Source of the DNA: Mycolicibacterium sediminis
Lineage (GTDB): Bacteria; Actinomycetota; Actinomycetes; Mycobacteriales; Mycobacteriaceae
NCBI RefSeq assembly: GCF_010731735.1
Contig: NZ_AP022588.1
Coordinates: 3,782,001-3,846,000 of the forward strand
Direction of reading: 5' to 3'
DNA: 64,000 nt
Part shown: piece by piece, positions 1 to 8,742 of the stretch
How positions within the stretch are numbered: position 1 is the first letter of the stretch
Layout: each line of letters starts with the position of its first letter
Program-made: the position numbers and the translations under genes
Notes under the pieces: generated by a model
Databases searched by the model: none
What the model saw: only the letters and a program-made list of their open reading frames with translations
Told to the model about the DNA's origin: nothing

Positions 1-318
1 GAGGCGATGGCCGCGGGGACGCCCGTCGTGGCCAGCGACCTCGACGCGTTCCGCAGGGTGCTCGAGGAAGGCGCCGCGGGCCGGCTGGTCCCGGTCGACG
101 ACTCCGAGGCGCTGGCCACGGCACTGGTCGAGATGCTGCGCGACGACGCCGCACGCGCCCGCTACGTGGCCGCCGCGAGCGACGCCGTGCGGCGCTACGA
201 CTGGTCGGTGGTCGCCCGCCAGATCCAGCAGGTCTACGAGACGGTCGCGGGATCGGGCACGAAGGTGCGCGTCGCGGGTGCGACCACCCGGGAGAGCGCC
301 CGCGGAGCGCGCCGGTGA
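1..318 (+). CDS. pimA: PimA phosphatidylinositol mannosyltransferase, C-terminal part
   Basis: The reading frame is open from base 1, so only the last 105 residues are present. The fragment starts with EAMAAGTPVVASDLDAFRRV, the nucleotide-sugar-binding loop of GT-B (GT4) glycosyltransferases, and ends with YDWSVVARQI and VYETVAGSG, which match my memory of mycobacterial PimA. PimA uses GDP-mannose to put the first mannose on phosphatidyl-myo-inositol at the cytoplasmic face of the membrane, starting PIM/LM/LAM synthesis. The stop codon overlaps the GTG start of the Nudix gene (GTGA), as in the known mycobacterial pimA operon. The catalytic N-terminal half lies outside the window. Confidence 0.93.
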   Translation, partial: EAMAAGTPVVASDLDAFRRVLEEGAAGRLVPVDDSEALATALVEMLRDDAARARYVAAASDAVRRYDWSVVARQIQQVYETVAGSGTKVRVAGATTRESARGARR

Positions 319-1349
319 CCCTCGGCTGGCTGCTCGTCGCCGTCCTCGTCCTGCTCGCGGTGGTGCTGATCATCGGCGGGACCTGGGCGTTCCAGACCGC
401 CAACCGGCTGGACCGCCTCCACGTCCGCTACGACCTGTCGTGGCAGGCCCTCGACGGCGCACTGGCCCGTCGGGCGGTCGTCGCACGGGCCGTCGCCACC
501 GACGCCTACGCGGGCAGTCCGCCGGGTCACCGGCTCACCACCCTCGCCGCCGCCGCCGAACGCGCACCTCGGTCGGCGCGTGAGGACGCGGAGAACGAAC
601 TGTCCAACGAACTCGCGCAGGTCGACCCGGCGTCGCTGCCGCTGCCGCTGGTCGCCGAACTGGCCGACGCGGAGGCGCGGGTGCTGCTGGCCCGCCGCTT
701 CCACAACGACGCCGTACGCGACACCCTCGCACTGCGTGAACGGCCGCTGGTGCGGGCGCTGCACCTCGGTGGCACCGCGGCGATGCCCACGTACTTCGAG
801 ATCTCCGAACGCGCCAACCGGAGCGTCGTCGGCCAGGTCGGCAAGCGCACGTCGGCGCGGGTGATCCTGCTCGACGAGGACGGGGAAGTCCTGCTGTTCC
901 GCGGGTCCGATCCGGCCAACTCCTCCGGGACGGCCCCGCGCTGGTGGTTCACCGTGGGTGGCGCCGTGCAGCCCGGCGAGGCGCTGCCCGACGCGGCCGT
1001 GCGCGAACTGGCCGAGGAGACCGGCCTGGTCGCATCGCGCGACGACCTGGTCGGACCGGTGTGGCGGCGTGACGCGGTCTTCGACTTCAACGGCGCGGTG
1101 GTCCGCAGCGAGGAGCTGTTCTTCATCCTCCGCACCACGCGTTTCGAACCCGTCACCTCCGGTCACACGGCCCTGGAGCGGCGCTACATCCAGGCGCACC
1201 GGTGGTGCGACGAGGCCACCATTCGCTCCCTGGCGGCCGGTGGTGAGACCGTGTACCCGGTGCAGCTGGCCGACCGGCTGGCCGAGGCCGACCGGCTGGC
1301 CGCGGCGACGTCGAGCCCGGCCGGTCGCGAACTCGAGTCGATCCACTGA
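315..1349 (+). CDS. Membrane-anchored Nudix hydrolase (Rv2609c-like)
   Basis: A 344-residue protein with one N-terminal transmembrane helix (about residues 3-25) and a C-terminal Nudix domain. The Nudix box runs from about G215 to L238 and keeps the GX5EX7REUXEEXGU pattern (PGEALPDAAVRELAEETG), so the Mg2+-binding glutamates are present. Nudix enzymes hydrolyse nucleoside diphosphates linked to another group; the substrate here is unknown. The GTG start overlaps the pimA stop, giving translational coupling and a likely job near phosphoinositide-mannoside synthesis at the membrane. The middle part (about 30-170) is charged and helical with no recognised domain. Position and architecture agree with the gene next to pimA in other mycobacteria. 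Confidence 0.88.
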   Translation: MTLGWLLVAVLVLLAVVLIIGGTWAFQTANRLDRLHVRYDLSWQALDGALARRAVVARAVATDAYAGSPPGHRLTTLAAAAERAPRSAREDAENELSNELAQVDPASLPLPLVAELADAEARVLLARRFHNDAVRDTLALRERPLVRALHLGGTAAMPTYFEISERANRSVVGQVGKRTSARVILLDEDGEVLLFRGSDPANSSGTAPRWWFTVGGAVQPGEALPDAAVRELAEETGLVASRDDLVGPVWRRDAVFDFNGAVVRSEELFFILRTTRFEPVTSGHTALERRYIQAHRWCDEATIRSLAAGGETVYPVQLADRLAEADRLAAATSSPAGRELESIH

Positions 1350-1390
1350 GCGCGATCCCGCTGCGGATCGGTGCGATTTGGCCCGGCCCC

Positions 1391-1396
1391 TAGACT
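1391..1396 (+). promoter_or_regulatory. Probable -10 element for pdxS
   Basis: TAGACT fits the mycobacterial TANNNT -10 consensus. It would start a transcript near 1403, about 20 bases before the preferred pdxS start. No clear -35 was seen. It separates pdxS-tesB-pdxT from the pimA-Nudix pair upstream. Confidence 0.5.
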
Positions 1397-1425
1397 GAAT
1401 CAGAAGACATATGGAGGAGATTGCA

Positions 1426-2358
<933 letters not shown>

Positions 2359-2364
2359 CCACCC

Positions 2365-3213
2365 ATGGCGATCGAAGAGATCCTCGATCTGGAACAGATC
2401 GAGATCAACATCTATCGCGGCGGCGTGTTCAGCCCGGAGTCCGGATTCCTGCAGCGCACGTTCGGCGGCCACGTCGCCGGGCAGTCGCTGGTGTCGGCCG
2501 TCCGCACGGTCGACCCGAAGTTCCAGGTGCACTCGCTGCACGGGTACTTCCTCAAGGGCGGGGACGCGCGGTCGCCGACGGTGTACAGCGTCGAGCGCAT
2601 CCGCGACGGCGGGTCGTTCTGCACCCGCCGGGTCAGTGCCATCCAGCACGGCGAGACCATCTTCTCGATGTCCGCGTCGTTCCAGGCCGACCAGAGCGGC
2701 ATCGAACACCAGGACGCGATGCCGACGGCGCCACCGCCGGACGACATCCCGGACTTCAAGTCGGCGAGCAAGGTCTTCGACGACGCCAGCTTCCGGCAGT
2801 TCGACGAGTGGGACGTCCGCATCGTGCCGCGCGAGCAGATGAGCTTCCTGCCCGGCAAGGCGTCCCAGCAGCAGGTGTGGTTCCGCCACCGCGACCCGCT
2901 GCCCGACGACCCGGTGCTGCACATCTGCGCGCTGGCGTACCTCAGCGACCTGACGCTGCTCGGCTCGGCGCAGGTCAACCATCCCGAGGAGCGCAAGCAC
3001 CTGATGGTGGCCTCGCTCGACCACGCCATGTGGTTCATGCGTCCGTTCCGCGCCGACGAGTGGCTGCTCTACGACCAGTCCTCGCCGTCGGCGTGCGGGG
3101 GTCGCGCCCTCACCCAGGGCAAGCTGTTCAACCGGTACGGCGAGATGGTGGCCGCGGTCATGCAGGAAGGTCTGACCCGCTACCAGCGCAGCTTCACGCC
3201 GTCGGCCACGTGA
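2365..3213 (+). CDS. tesB: Acyl-CoA thioesterase II (TesB family)
   Basis: A 282-residue double-hotdog protein hydrolysing acyl-CoA to free acid and CoA. Family hallmarks include GGHVAGQSLVSAVRTVD near the start, SLHGYFLKGGD in the first hotdog, and a C-terminal SPSACGGRALTQGKLFNRYGEMVAAVMQEG block (split here into SPSACGGRALTQGK and LFNRYGEMVAAVMQEG). Length is normal for TesB. It sits between pdxS and pdxT and its stop overlaps the pdxT GTG (GTGA), so the three genes are co-translated. The same order is found in M. tuberculosis (snzP-tesB2-snoP). The reason for coupling a thioesterase with vitamin B6 synthesis is not known. Confidence 0.93.
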   Translation: MAIEEILDLEQIEINIYRGGVFSPESGFLQRTFGGHVAGQSLVSAVRTVDPKFQVHSLHGYFLKGGDARSPTVYSVERIRDGGSFCTRRVSAIQHGETIFSMSASFQADQSGIEHQDAMPTAPPPDDIPDFKSASKVFDDASFRQFDEWDVRIVPREQMSFLPGKASQQQVWFRHRDPLPDDPVLHICALAYLSDLTLLGSAQVNHPEERKHLMVASLDHAMWFMRPFRADEWLLYDQSSPSACGGRALTQGKLFNRYGEMVAAVMQEGLTRYQRSFTPSAT

Positions 3214-3800
3214 GCGCCCCGCGCGTCGGCGTCCTCGCGCTGCAGGGGGACACCCGAGAGCACCTGGCCGCGCTGACCGAGGCCGGGGCGGACGCCGTCA
3301 CCGTGCGGCGTGCCGCCGAACTCGACGCCGTCGACGCGCTGGTGATCCCCGGCGGGGAGTCGACCACGATGAGCCACCTGCTGCGCGAACTCGACCTGCT
3401 CGAACCGCTGCGCGAACGGCTACGCGATGGCCTGCCCGCCTACGGCTCGTGCGCGGGGATGATCCTGCTGGCCAGCGAGATCGTCGACGCCGGTGTGCCC
3501 GGCCGCGAGGCACTGCCGCTGGGCGGGCTCGACATCACCGTGCGGCGCAATGCGTTCGGCAGGCAGGTGGACTCGTTCGAGGAGGACATCCCGTTCTCCG
3601 GTCTCGACGGCACCGTGCACGCGGTGTTCATCCGGGCGCCATGGGTGGAGCGGGTCGGCGACGACGTCGAGGTGCTGGCGCGGGCCGCGGGCCATCCCGT
3701 CGCGGTCCGGCAGGGTCCGGTGTTCGCCACCGCGTTCCATCCCGAGATCACCGGCGACCGGCGGGTGCACCACCTGTTCGTCGACTCGCTCCGGCGCTAG
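3210..3800 (+). CDS. pdxT: PdxT, glutaminase subunit of PLP synthase
   Basis: A 196-residue class I glutamine amidotransferase that releases ammonia from glutamine and channels it to PdxS. Visible motifs: IPGGEST, the nucleophile Cys81 in GSCAGMI, and the His-Glu pair H177/E179 in FHPEITGD. The GTG start overlaps the tesB stop; the first residues (VSAPRVGVLALQGD) match the family N-terminus. All catalytic residues are intact, so the complex is expected to be functional. Confidence 0.96.
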   Translation: MSAPRVGVLALQGDTREHLAALTEAGADAVTVRRAAELDAVDALVIPGGESTTMSHLLRELDLLEPLRERLRDGLPAYGSCAGMILLASEIVDAGVPGREALPLGGLDITVRRNAFGRQVDSFEEDIPFSGLDGTVHAVFIRAPWVERVGDDVEVLARAAGHPVAVRQGPVFATAFHPEITGDRRVHHLFVDSLRR

Positions 3801-3846
3801 CGCAGCGCTGCGTCGAGGTCGAGCCCGCGTGGGCGTGACGTCCGGA

Positions 3847-3852
3847 TAGACT
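3847..3852 (+). promoter_or_regulatory. Probable -10 element for yebC
   Basis: TAGACT lies 55 bases before the yebC ATG. The 106-base gap between pdxT and yebC also holds a good ribosome-binding site (AGAAGAGG, about ten bases before the ATG). No terminator hairpin was seen in the gap. Confidence 0.4.
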
Positions 3853-3906
3853 GGTCGATCAGACTTCGCAGTAGACACGCCGAACACAAGAAGAGGTACT
3901 AGCTGC

Positions 3907-4662
3907 ATGAGCGGCCATTCCAAGTGGGCCACCACCAAGCATCAGAAGGCCGTCAAGGACGCGCGCCGCGGCAAGGAATTCGCCCGGCTGATCAAGAACA
4001 TCGAGGTGGCGGCGCGAACCGGCGGTGGGGATCCGTCGGGCAACCCGACGCTGTTCGACGCCATCCAGAAGGCCAAGAAGACGTCGGTTCCCAACGACAA
4101 CATCGAGCGCGCCCGCAAGCGTGGCGCCGGCGAGGAAGCCGGTGGTGCGGACTGGCAGACGATCATGTACGAGGGTTACGGCCCGAACGGCGTCGCCGTC
4201 CTCATCGAGTGCCTGACCGACAACAAGAACCGCGCGGCCGGTGAGGTGCGGGTCGCGATGACGCGCAACGGCGGCAACATGGCCGACCCGGGCTCGGTGT
4301 CGTACCTGTTCTCGCGCAAGGGCGTCGTGACGCTGGAGAAGAACGGCCTCACAGAGGACGATGTGCTGACCGCGGTCCTCGACGCCGGCGCGGAGGACGT
4401 CAACGACCTCGGCGAGATGTTCGAGGTCATCTCCGAGCCGACCGATCTGGTGGCCGTGCGCACCGCGCTGCAGGACGCCGGGATCGACTACGACTCGGCC
4501 GACGCCAGCTTCCAGCCGTCGGTGTCGGTGCCCGTCGACGTCGAGGGTGCGCGCAAGGTCTTCAAGCTGGTCGACGCGCTCGAGGACAGCGACGACGTGC
4601 AGGACGTGTGGACCAACGTCGACCTCTCCGACGACGTCGCCGCTCAGCTCGACGAGGACTGA
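3907..4662 (+). CDS. yebC: YebC/PmpR family protein (TACO1-like)
   Basis: A 251-residue cytoplasmic protein. It opens with MSGHSKWATTKHQK and carries GNPTLFDAI, PNDNIERA and the acidic C-terminus typical of full-length YebC. The family was annotated as transcriptional regulators; members have also been linked to translation of proline-rich stretches, relevant here since nearby secD encodes a long proline-rich segment (an inference only). It lies downstream of pdxT as in other mycobacteria. In many actinobacteria yebC directly precedes ruvC, but here about 2.9 kb with three genes intervene. Its last 19 bases overlap the 3' end of the convergent hydrolase gene. Confidence 0.95.
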   Translation: MSGHSKWATTKHQKAVKDARRGKEFARLIKNIEVAARTGGGDPSGNPTLFDAIQKAKKTSVPNDNIERARKRGAGEEAGGADWQTIMYEGYGPNGVAVLIECLTDNKNRAAGEVRVAMTRNGGNMADPGSVSYLFSRKGVVTLEKNGLTEDDVLTAVLDAGAEDVNDLGEMFEVISEPTDLVAVRTALQDAGIDYDSADASFQPSVSVPVDVEGARKVFKLVDALEDSDDVQDVWTNVDLSDDVAAQLDED

Positions 4663-5495
4663 ACCGGGCTGGTCAGGAAGGCGCCGATCGCCTCCGCGGT
4701 CCGTTCCGGTTGATCCAGCATGATCAGCACCTTCGCGTCGTCGACGATGCGCAGGGTGCCGCCGGTCAGCCGGGCGAGCCGCTCCCCGTGTGCCAGGGGC
4801 ATCACCCGGTTGCGGCTCCACAGCACCAGGACGTCACCGTCGAACTCGGCGAGCCGGTTGGTCGCACGGACGAGTTCATCCTCGTCAAACGAGGTGCGGC
4901 AGTAGTTCAGCAGATCGCGGCGTATCCGCTCGTCGGCCAGGCCGGGGTCGGTCCACGCGTTCATGACGGTCTGCGGGATCCTGCGGCGCGACATCATGCC
5001 GAACATGAAGAACCGGTCGCGTAGCCAGCCGATGCGCATCTGCTTCATGGCCAGCGCGAGGGTTCCGGTGGTGCGGCTGGCCACCCACGTCATCTTCCCG
5101 GGAAAGCCGGGTGGGAAGTTGGCGAAGGCCTCCGTCGGGCAGAGCACCATCCGGGCCACCCGTCGGTCGCGGCCGTAGTGGGTGAGGAACAGCGGTCCGC
5201 CCCAGTCGGTGACGACCAGGGTGACGTCGACCAGGTTCATCGCCTCGAGGAAGTCGGCGACGACGCCCACCATGCCGGGCATGGTCAGATCGGCGTCGGG
5301 ACGCATCGCACGGCGATGCCCACCGAGCGGTAGCACCGGCAGCAGGTACCGGAACCCGTTGGGCAGCAGGGGGAGTGCGAGATCCCACTGGGCGTCGTTC
5401 ATGAGCAACCCGTGCAGCAGGACGACCGGGGGGCCGGACGGGTCGCCCGCCTCCCGGTACTCGACGGTGCCCGCGGCGACGTCTACCGACTTCAT
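4644..5495 (-). CDS. Alpha/beta-hydrolase, haloalkane-dehalogenase-like, altered triad
   Basis: A 283-residue alpha/beta-hydrolase-fold protein. The oxyanion motif LLHGLLMN and the elbow VVTDWGGP (Asp97, as in haloalkane dehalogenases and epoxide hydrolases) are present. Two expected residues are not. The C-terminal block usually read as GHFPMLEQPE is AKVLIMLDQPE here, with Val256 at the histidine position. The site usually holding an Asp after the sixth strand reads WSRNRVMP. It may be inactive, use a different mechanism, or play a binding role. It starts from ATG after a GGAGG site and is divergent from the TetR gene at 5558, sharing two operator-like palindromes. Confidence 0.8.
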   Translation of the reverse strand: MKSVDVAAGTVEYREAGDPSGPPVVLLHGLLMNDAQWDLALPLLPNGFRYLLPVLPLGGHRRAMRPDADLTMPGMVGVVADFLEAMNLVDVTLVVTDWGGPLFLTHYGRDRRVARMVLCPTEAFANFPPGFPGKMTWVASRTTGTLALAMKQMRIGWLRDRFFMFGMMSRRRIPQTVMNAWTDPGLADERIRRDLLNYCRTSFDEDELVRATNRLAEFDGDVLVLWSRNRVMPLAHGERLARLTGGTLRIVDDAKVLIMLDQPERTAEAIGAFLTSPVQSSSS

Positions 5496-5506
5496 CCGAC
5501 CTCCAT

Positions 5507-5536
5507 TAGAACGGTGATTCTAGAACGTATGCTCTA
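5507..5536. promoter_or_regulatory. Twin 16-bp operator between hydrolase and TetR genes
   Basis: Two 16-base palindromes overlap by two bases: TAGAACGGTGATTCTA (5507-5522) and TAGAACGTATGCTCTA (5521-5536). Each has TAGA(A)/(T)TCTA arms, the size of a TetR-family half-site pair. TATGCT at 5528-5533 is a plausible -10 for the rightward TetR gene, and TAGAAT (reverse strand, 5517-5522) a -10 for the leftward hydrolase, so binding would block both. Autoregulation by the adjacent TetR is inferred. Confidence 0.65.
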
Positions 5537-5557
5537 GTGTGAGGCTGGGAGGCAGAG

Positions 5558-6154
5558 ATGGCAAGGTCCACCAGGGAATCGATCCTGACGGCGGCGGCCG
5601 AACTGATGCGGCACCGCGGGTATGCGGCAGTGGCGATGAAGGACCTGGCCGCGGCGTCCGGTGCGCCGATCGGATCGCTGTACCACCACTTCCCGGGCGG
5701 CAAGGTGCAGATCGCGCGCGAAGCCCTGGTCAATGCGGGCGCCGCCTACGGCATGCTCATCCCGACCCTCGTCGACCCGCACGACGACCTGGGGGAGGCC
5801 GTCGAGGCGCTGTTCGCCCAGGCCGCCGACGACATGGCGGCCACCGGCTACGCCAACATGTGCCCGGTGGCCAGCGTCGCCGCCGAGATCGCCGACACGG
5901 TCGACGAACTGCGGCAGGCGACGGCCGAGATCTTCGACGGCTGGCTGGACGGAGGCGCCGCCTACTTCACGAAGCGCGGTCTACCGCCGGCGCAGGCCCG
6001 CGACGTGACCGTGGCGCTCGTCGGCGCGCTCGAGGGCGCGTTCATCCTCGCCCGCACCCTGCGCAGCCGGGAGCCGCTGCTCGTCGCGGGACGAGTACTC
6101 GCGCCGGGCTACCGCGGCGTCGCGCTCGGGGCGCACGCCGCGGTGCCCGGGTAG
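5558..6154 (+). CDS. TetR-family regulator (LmrA/YxaF-like)
   Basis: A 198-residue repressor. The N-terminal HTH covers about residues 4-50 (STRESILTAAAELMRHRGY, then GAPIGSLYHHFPGGKVQI). The PGGKxxL-type loop and C-terminal region (CPVASVAAEIADTVDELR) resemble the LmrA/YxaF branch, which senses small aromatic or drug-like ligands. The start is supported by GGGAGG seven bases before the ATG. It is divergent from the alpha/beta hydrolase and probably controls it and itself through the twin palindromes in between. The ligand is unknown. Confidence 0.9.
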   Translation: MARSTRESILTAAAELMRHRGYAAVAMKDLAAASGAPIGSLYHHFPGGKVQIAREALVNAGAAYGMLIPTLVDPHDDLGEAVEALFAQAADDMAATGYANMCPVASVAAEIADTVDELRQATAEIFDGWLDGGAAYFTKRGLPPAQARDVTVALVGALEGAFILARTLRSREPLLVAGRVLAPGYRGVALGAHAAVPG

Positions 6155-6157
6155 GCG

Positions 6158-7396
6158 TCAGCCGCGACCGCGTCCGTTGGATGCCGCGTAGTCGTCGGCG
6201 GGCTCCTCGAACTGCCGCTCGTCGAACAGGCTGGCGCGCTCGTCGGCGTGCGGGCTGCCGGAGAACAGGCTCGCCCCCACGCGCGGGGTCTCGCCGTCGC
6301 CATGGCGACGGTGCACGGTTTCCGAGTCGGGGTCGTACTGGACCAGGCGCTGCATGGGCAGTGCTCCGCCGGTGCGGTGCAGCCAGTCGACGAGGCCCTC
6401 GCGCACCAGGCAGCGCAGGTCGAACAGTGCGCCCGCGTTGGGTGCGCTGACCACGATGCGCACGCGCACGACCCCGCCGATCGCGTTCGTCACCTGGAGC
6501 ACGCCGCGGCGGCCGTCCCACTGGTCGCTCTGCGCCAGCAGGCGGTCCACCTCGGCGCGCATCTCGTGCAGCGGCACGCGGAAGTCGACGTCGAACTCGA
6601 CGGTGCCCATGATCTCGGTCGCGTTGCGCGTCCAGTTCTCGAACGGCGTCGTCGTGAAGTACGTCGACGGCAGGACGAGGCGACGCTCGTCCCACAGCCG
6701 GACCACCACGTAGGTCAGGGTGATCTCCTCGATGCGGCCCCACCAGCGGGCCTCCTCGAGTTCGACGACGTCGCCGACGCGGACAGCGCCAGAGAAGGCG
6801 ATCTGCATGCCGGCGAAGACGGCGCCGAGCGACGTCTGGGCCGCGAGGCCGGCGACGACGGACAGCACGCCGGCCGAGGCGAACAGGGTCGTGCCGATGT
6901 CGGAGAACGACGGGAACGTCATCAGGATCGCGGCGACGCCGAGGACGACCACGACGGCGATCGCGAGGCGCCGCAGCACCGTCACCTGCGTGCGGACCCG
7001 GCGCCACCGCCGGTCGGCATCGGTGATCTCGTCGTCACCGCCGGCGAAGCGGGCGATCGCGCGGCGTTCGGCGACCTGCACGAAGCTCACCATCAGCCAG
7101 GTCAGCGTGGCGATGTTCACGATCAACAGGGTGTGGTCGACCCAGCCGCGCCAGGGGTCGGCGTCGCTCGAGGTGCGTTGCACCGCGATGGACGCCGCGA
7201 ACACGGTCAGCGTGGCCCGCACTGGGAGCCGGCTGAAGGTGGCGACGTCGTCGATGACGTCGGCACGCCGTCCGATGCGCCTCAACACCCAGGTGAGGAC
7301 CACCCCCAGCAGATACGCGATCACGATCGCGCCTGCGACCCAGGCGAGTGTGACGGCGAGGTTGGTGGCGGACTCCAGTTCGGTGTCGTCTGGCAT
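6158..7396 (-). CDS. MscS-family mechanosensitive channel
   Basis: A 412-residue membrane protein with four predicted helices in the first 220 residues. The last includes the Gly/Ala-rich pore-like stretch ASAGVLSVVAGLAAQTSLG, followed by the MscS beta domain (GDVVELEEARWWGRIEEITL). It would open under membrane tension during osmotic downshock. I start at the ATG giving MPDDTELESA, preceded by AGGGAG. An upstream in-frame extension of 25 residues is open but polar and unconvincing. The C-terminus is Arg/Asp-rich and cytoplasmic. It converges on the TetR gene with a three-base gap, and lies divergently upstream of ruvC. Confidence 0.88.
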   Translation of the reverse strand: MPDDTELESATNLAVTLAWVAGAIVIAYLLGVVLTWVLRRIGRRADVIDDVATFSRLPVRATLTVFAASIAVQRTSSDADPWRGWVDHTLLIVNIATLTWLMVSFVQVAERRAIARFAGGDDEITDADRRWRRVRTQVTVLRRLAIAVVVVLGVAAILMTFPSFSDIGTTLFASAGVLSVVAGLAAQTSLGAVFAGMQIAFSGAVRVGDVVELEEARWWGRIEEITLTYVVVRLWDERRLVLPSTYFTTTPFENWTRNATEIMGTVEFDVDFRVPLHEMRAEVDRLLAQSDQWDGRRGVLQVTNAIGGVVRVRIVVSAPNAGALFDLRCLVREGLVDWLHRTGGALPMQRLVQYDPDSETVHRRHGDGETPRVGASLFSGSPHADERASLFDERQFEEPADDYAASNGRGRG

Positions 7397-7570
7397 CGAG
7401 TGTTCTGACTCCCTGCTGCTCGGTGATGTGGGTGAGCCTTCGACGGTAGCGGCGATCGCCACTGCCGTCACACGGCTTACCGTGATCGCGGGGGTTCACG
7501 CGTGCTGTGGCGGATCGCACGATTCACGTGCGTGTCGTACTCCGCGCCGTCCGGGCGGGCCGTTAGGGTA

Positions 7571-7586
7571 TCGAACAGCTGTTCTA
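7571..7586 (+). promoter_or_regulatory. SOS (LexA) box upstream of ruvC
   Basis: TCGAACAGCTGTTCTA matches the mycobacterial/Bacillus-type LexA box TCGAAC-N4-GTTCGA at 11 of 12 defined positions (T for G near the end). It lies 17 bases before the ruvC GTG. This predicts induction of ruvCAB by DNA damage, which is documented for mycobacterial ruvC. Confidence 0.85.
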
Positions 7587-7603
7587 GAACCCGAGGAGGC
7601 GTG

Positions 7604-8158
7604 GTGCGCGTGATGGGCGTGGACCCGGGCCTGACGCGCTGCGGTCTGTCGGTGATCGAGAGTGGCGGCGGGCGCAAGGTGACGGCCCTCGACGTCGACG
7701 TCGTGCGCACGCCGGCCGACCACCCACTGGCGCAACGACTGCTGGCGATCAGCGATACCGTCGAGCACTGGATGGACACCCACCTGCCCGACGTGGTCGC
7801 GATCGAACGGGTCTTCGCGAACAACAACGCCAACACCGCGATGGGCACGGCCCAGGCGGGCGGCGTCATCGCCCTGGCCGCGGCGAAGCGGGGCATCGAC
7901 GTGCACTTCCACACGCCCAGCGAGGTGAAGGCCGCCGTCACCGGCAACGGCCGGGCGGACAAGGCGCAGGTGACCACGATGATCACGAAGATCCTTGCGT
8001 TGCAGGCCAAGCCGACGCCGGCCGACGCCGCCGACGCGCTGGCGTTGGCGATCTGTCACTGCTGGCGCGCCCCGATGATCGCCAAGATGGCCGAGGCGGA
8101 GGCGATGGCCGCCGAACAGAAGCGCAGGTACCAGGCCAAGCTCCGGGCGGTCAGGTGA
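7604..8158 (+). CDS. ruvC: RuvC Holliday junction resolvase
   Basis: A 184-residue endonuclease that cuts Holliday junctions symmetrically, working with RuvAB. Catalytic acids are visible: Asp7 in VMGVDPGLTRCG, Glu in VAIERVFANNN, and the C-terminal aspartates in TPADAADALALAICHCW. I chose the GTG at 7604 (VRVMGVDPG), matching the family start and placed four bases after GAGGAGG. The longer frame from 7502 would run through the SOS box. The stop overlaps the ruvA GTG (GTGA). Confidence 0.97.
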   Translation: MRVMGVDPGLTRCGLSVIESGGGRKVTALDVDVVRTPADHPLAQRLLAISDTVEHWMDTHLPDVVAIERVFANNNANTAMGTAQAGGVIALAAAKRGIDVHFHTPSEVKAAVTGNGRADKAQVTTMITKILALQAKPTPADAADALALAICHCWRAPMIAKMAEAEAMAAEQKRRYQAKLRAVR

Positions 8159-8742
8159 TCGCCTCGATCCGCGGTGAGGTGCTCGACATCGCGCTGGACC
8201 ACGCCGTCATCGAGGCCGCGGGCGTCGGGTACCGGGTGATGACCACCCCGGCGACACTGTCGACGCTGCGGCGCGGCACCGAGGCGCGGCTGATCACGGC
8301 GATGATCGTGCGCGAGGACTCGATGACGCTGTTTGGCTTCGCCGACACCGAGTCGCGGAACCTGTTCACCACCCTGCTCGGCGTCTCCGGCGTCGGACCG
8401 AAGATCGCCCTGGCGACGCTGGCCGTCTACGACGCCCCGACGCTGCGGCAGGCACTCGGCGACGGCGACGTCACGGCGCTCACCCGGGTGCCGGGCATCG
8501 GCAAGCGCGGCGCCGAGCGCCTGGTCCTCGAACTCCGCGACAAGATCGGCCAGTCGGCGGCGAGCGGTGCCGCCGTCGTCGGCGGACACGCGGTCCGCGG
8601 CCCCGTGGTCGAGGCGCTCGTCGGTCTCGGCTTCGCGGCCAAGCAGGCCGAGGAGGCGACGGACAAGGTCCTCGCGACCGACCCCGACGCCACCACGCAG
8701 ACCGTGCTGCGGGAGGCGCTGTCGATGCTGGGCAGGAAGTGA
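8155..8742 (+). CDS. ruvA: RuvA Holliday junction DNA-binding subunit
   Basis: A 195-residue protein with an N-terminal OB fold (MIASIRGEVLDIALDHAVIE), tandem helix-hairpin-helix motifs (LLGVSGVGPKIALATL and LTRVPGIGKRGAERLVLEL), and a C-terminal domain contacting RuvB (VEALVGLGFAAKQAEEA). RuvA tetramers hold the four-way junction for RuvB. The GTG start overlaps the ruvC stop and its own stop touches the ruvB start, so the three proteins are translationally coupled. Confidence 0.97.
   Translation: MIASIRGEVLDIALDHAVIEAAGVGYRVMTTPATLSTLRRGTEARLITAMIVREDSMTLFGFADTESRNLFTTLLGVSGVGPKIALATLAVYDAPTLRQALGDGDVTALTRVPGIGKRGAERLVLELRDKIGQSAASGAAVVGGHAVRGPVVEALVGLGFAAKQAEEATDKVLATDPDATTQTVLREALSMLGRK

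Noticed and set aside
234..1346. Minus-strand frame opposite the Nudix gene
   Set aside because: Antisense composition with no family pattern, no start signal.
7581..7590. GTTCTAGAAC as a separate operator
   Set aside because: It overlaps the SOS box and can be explained by it; kept only as a remark.
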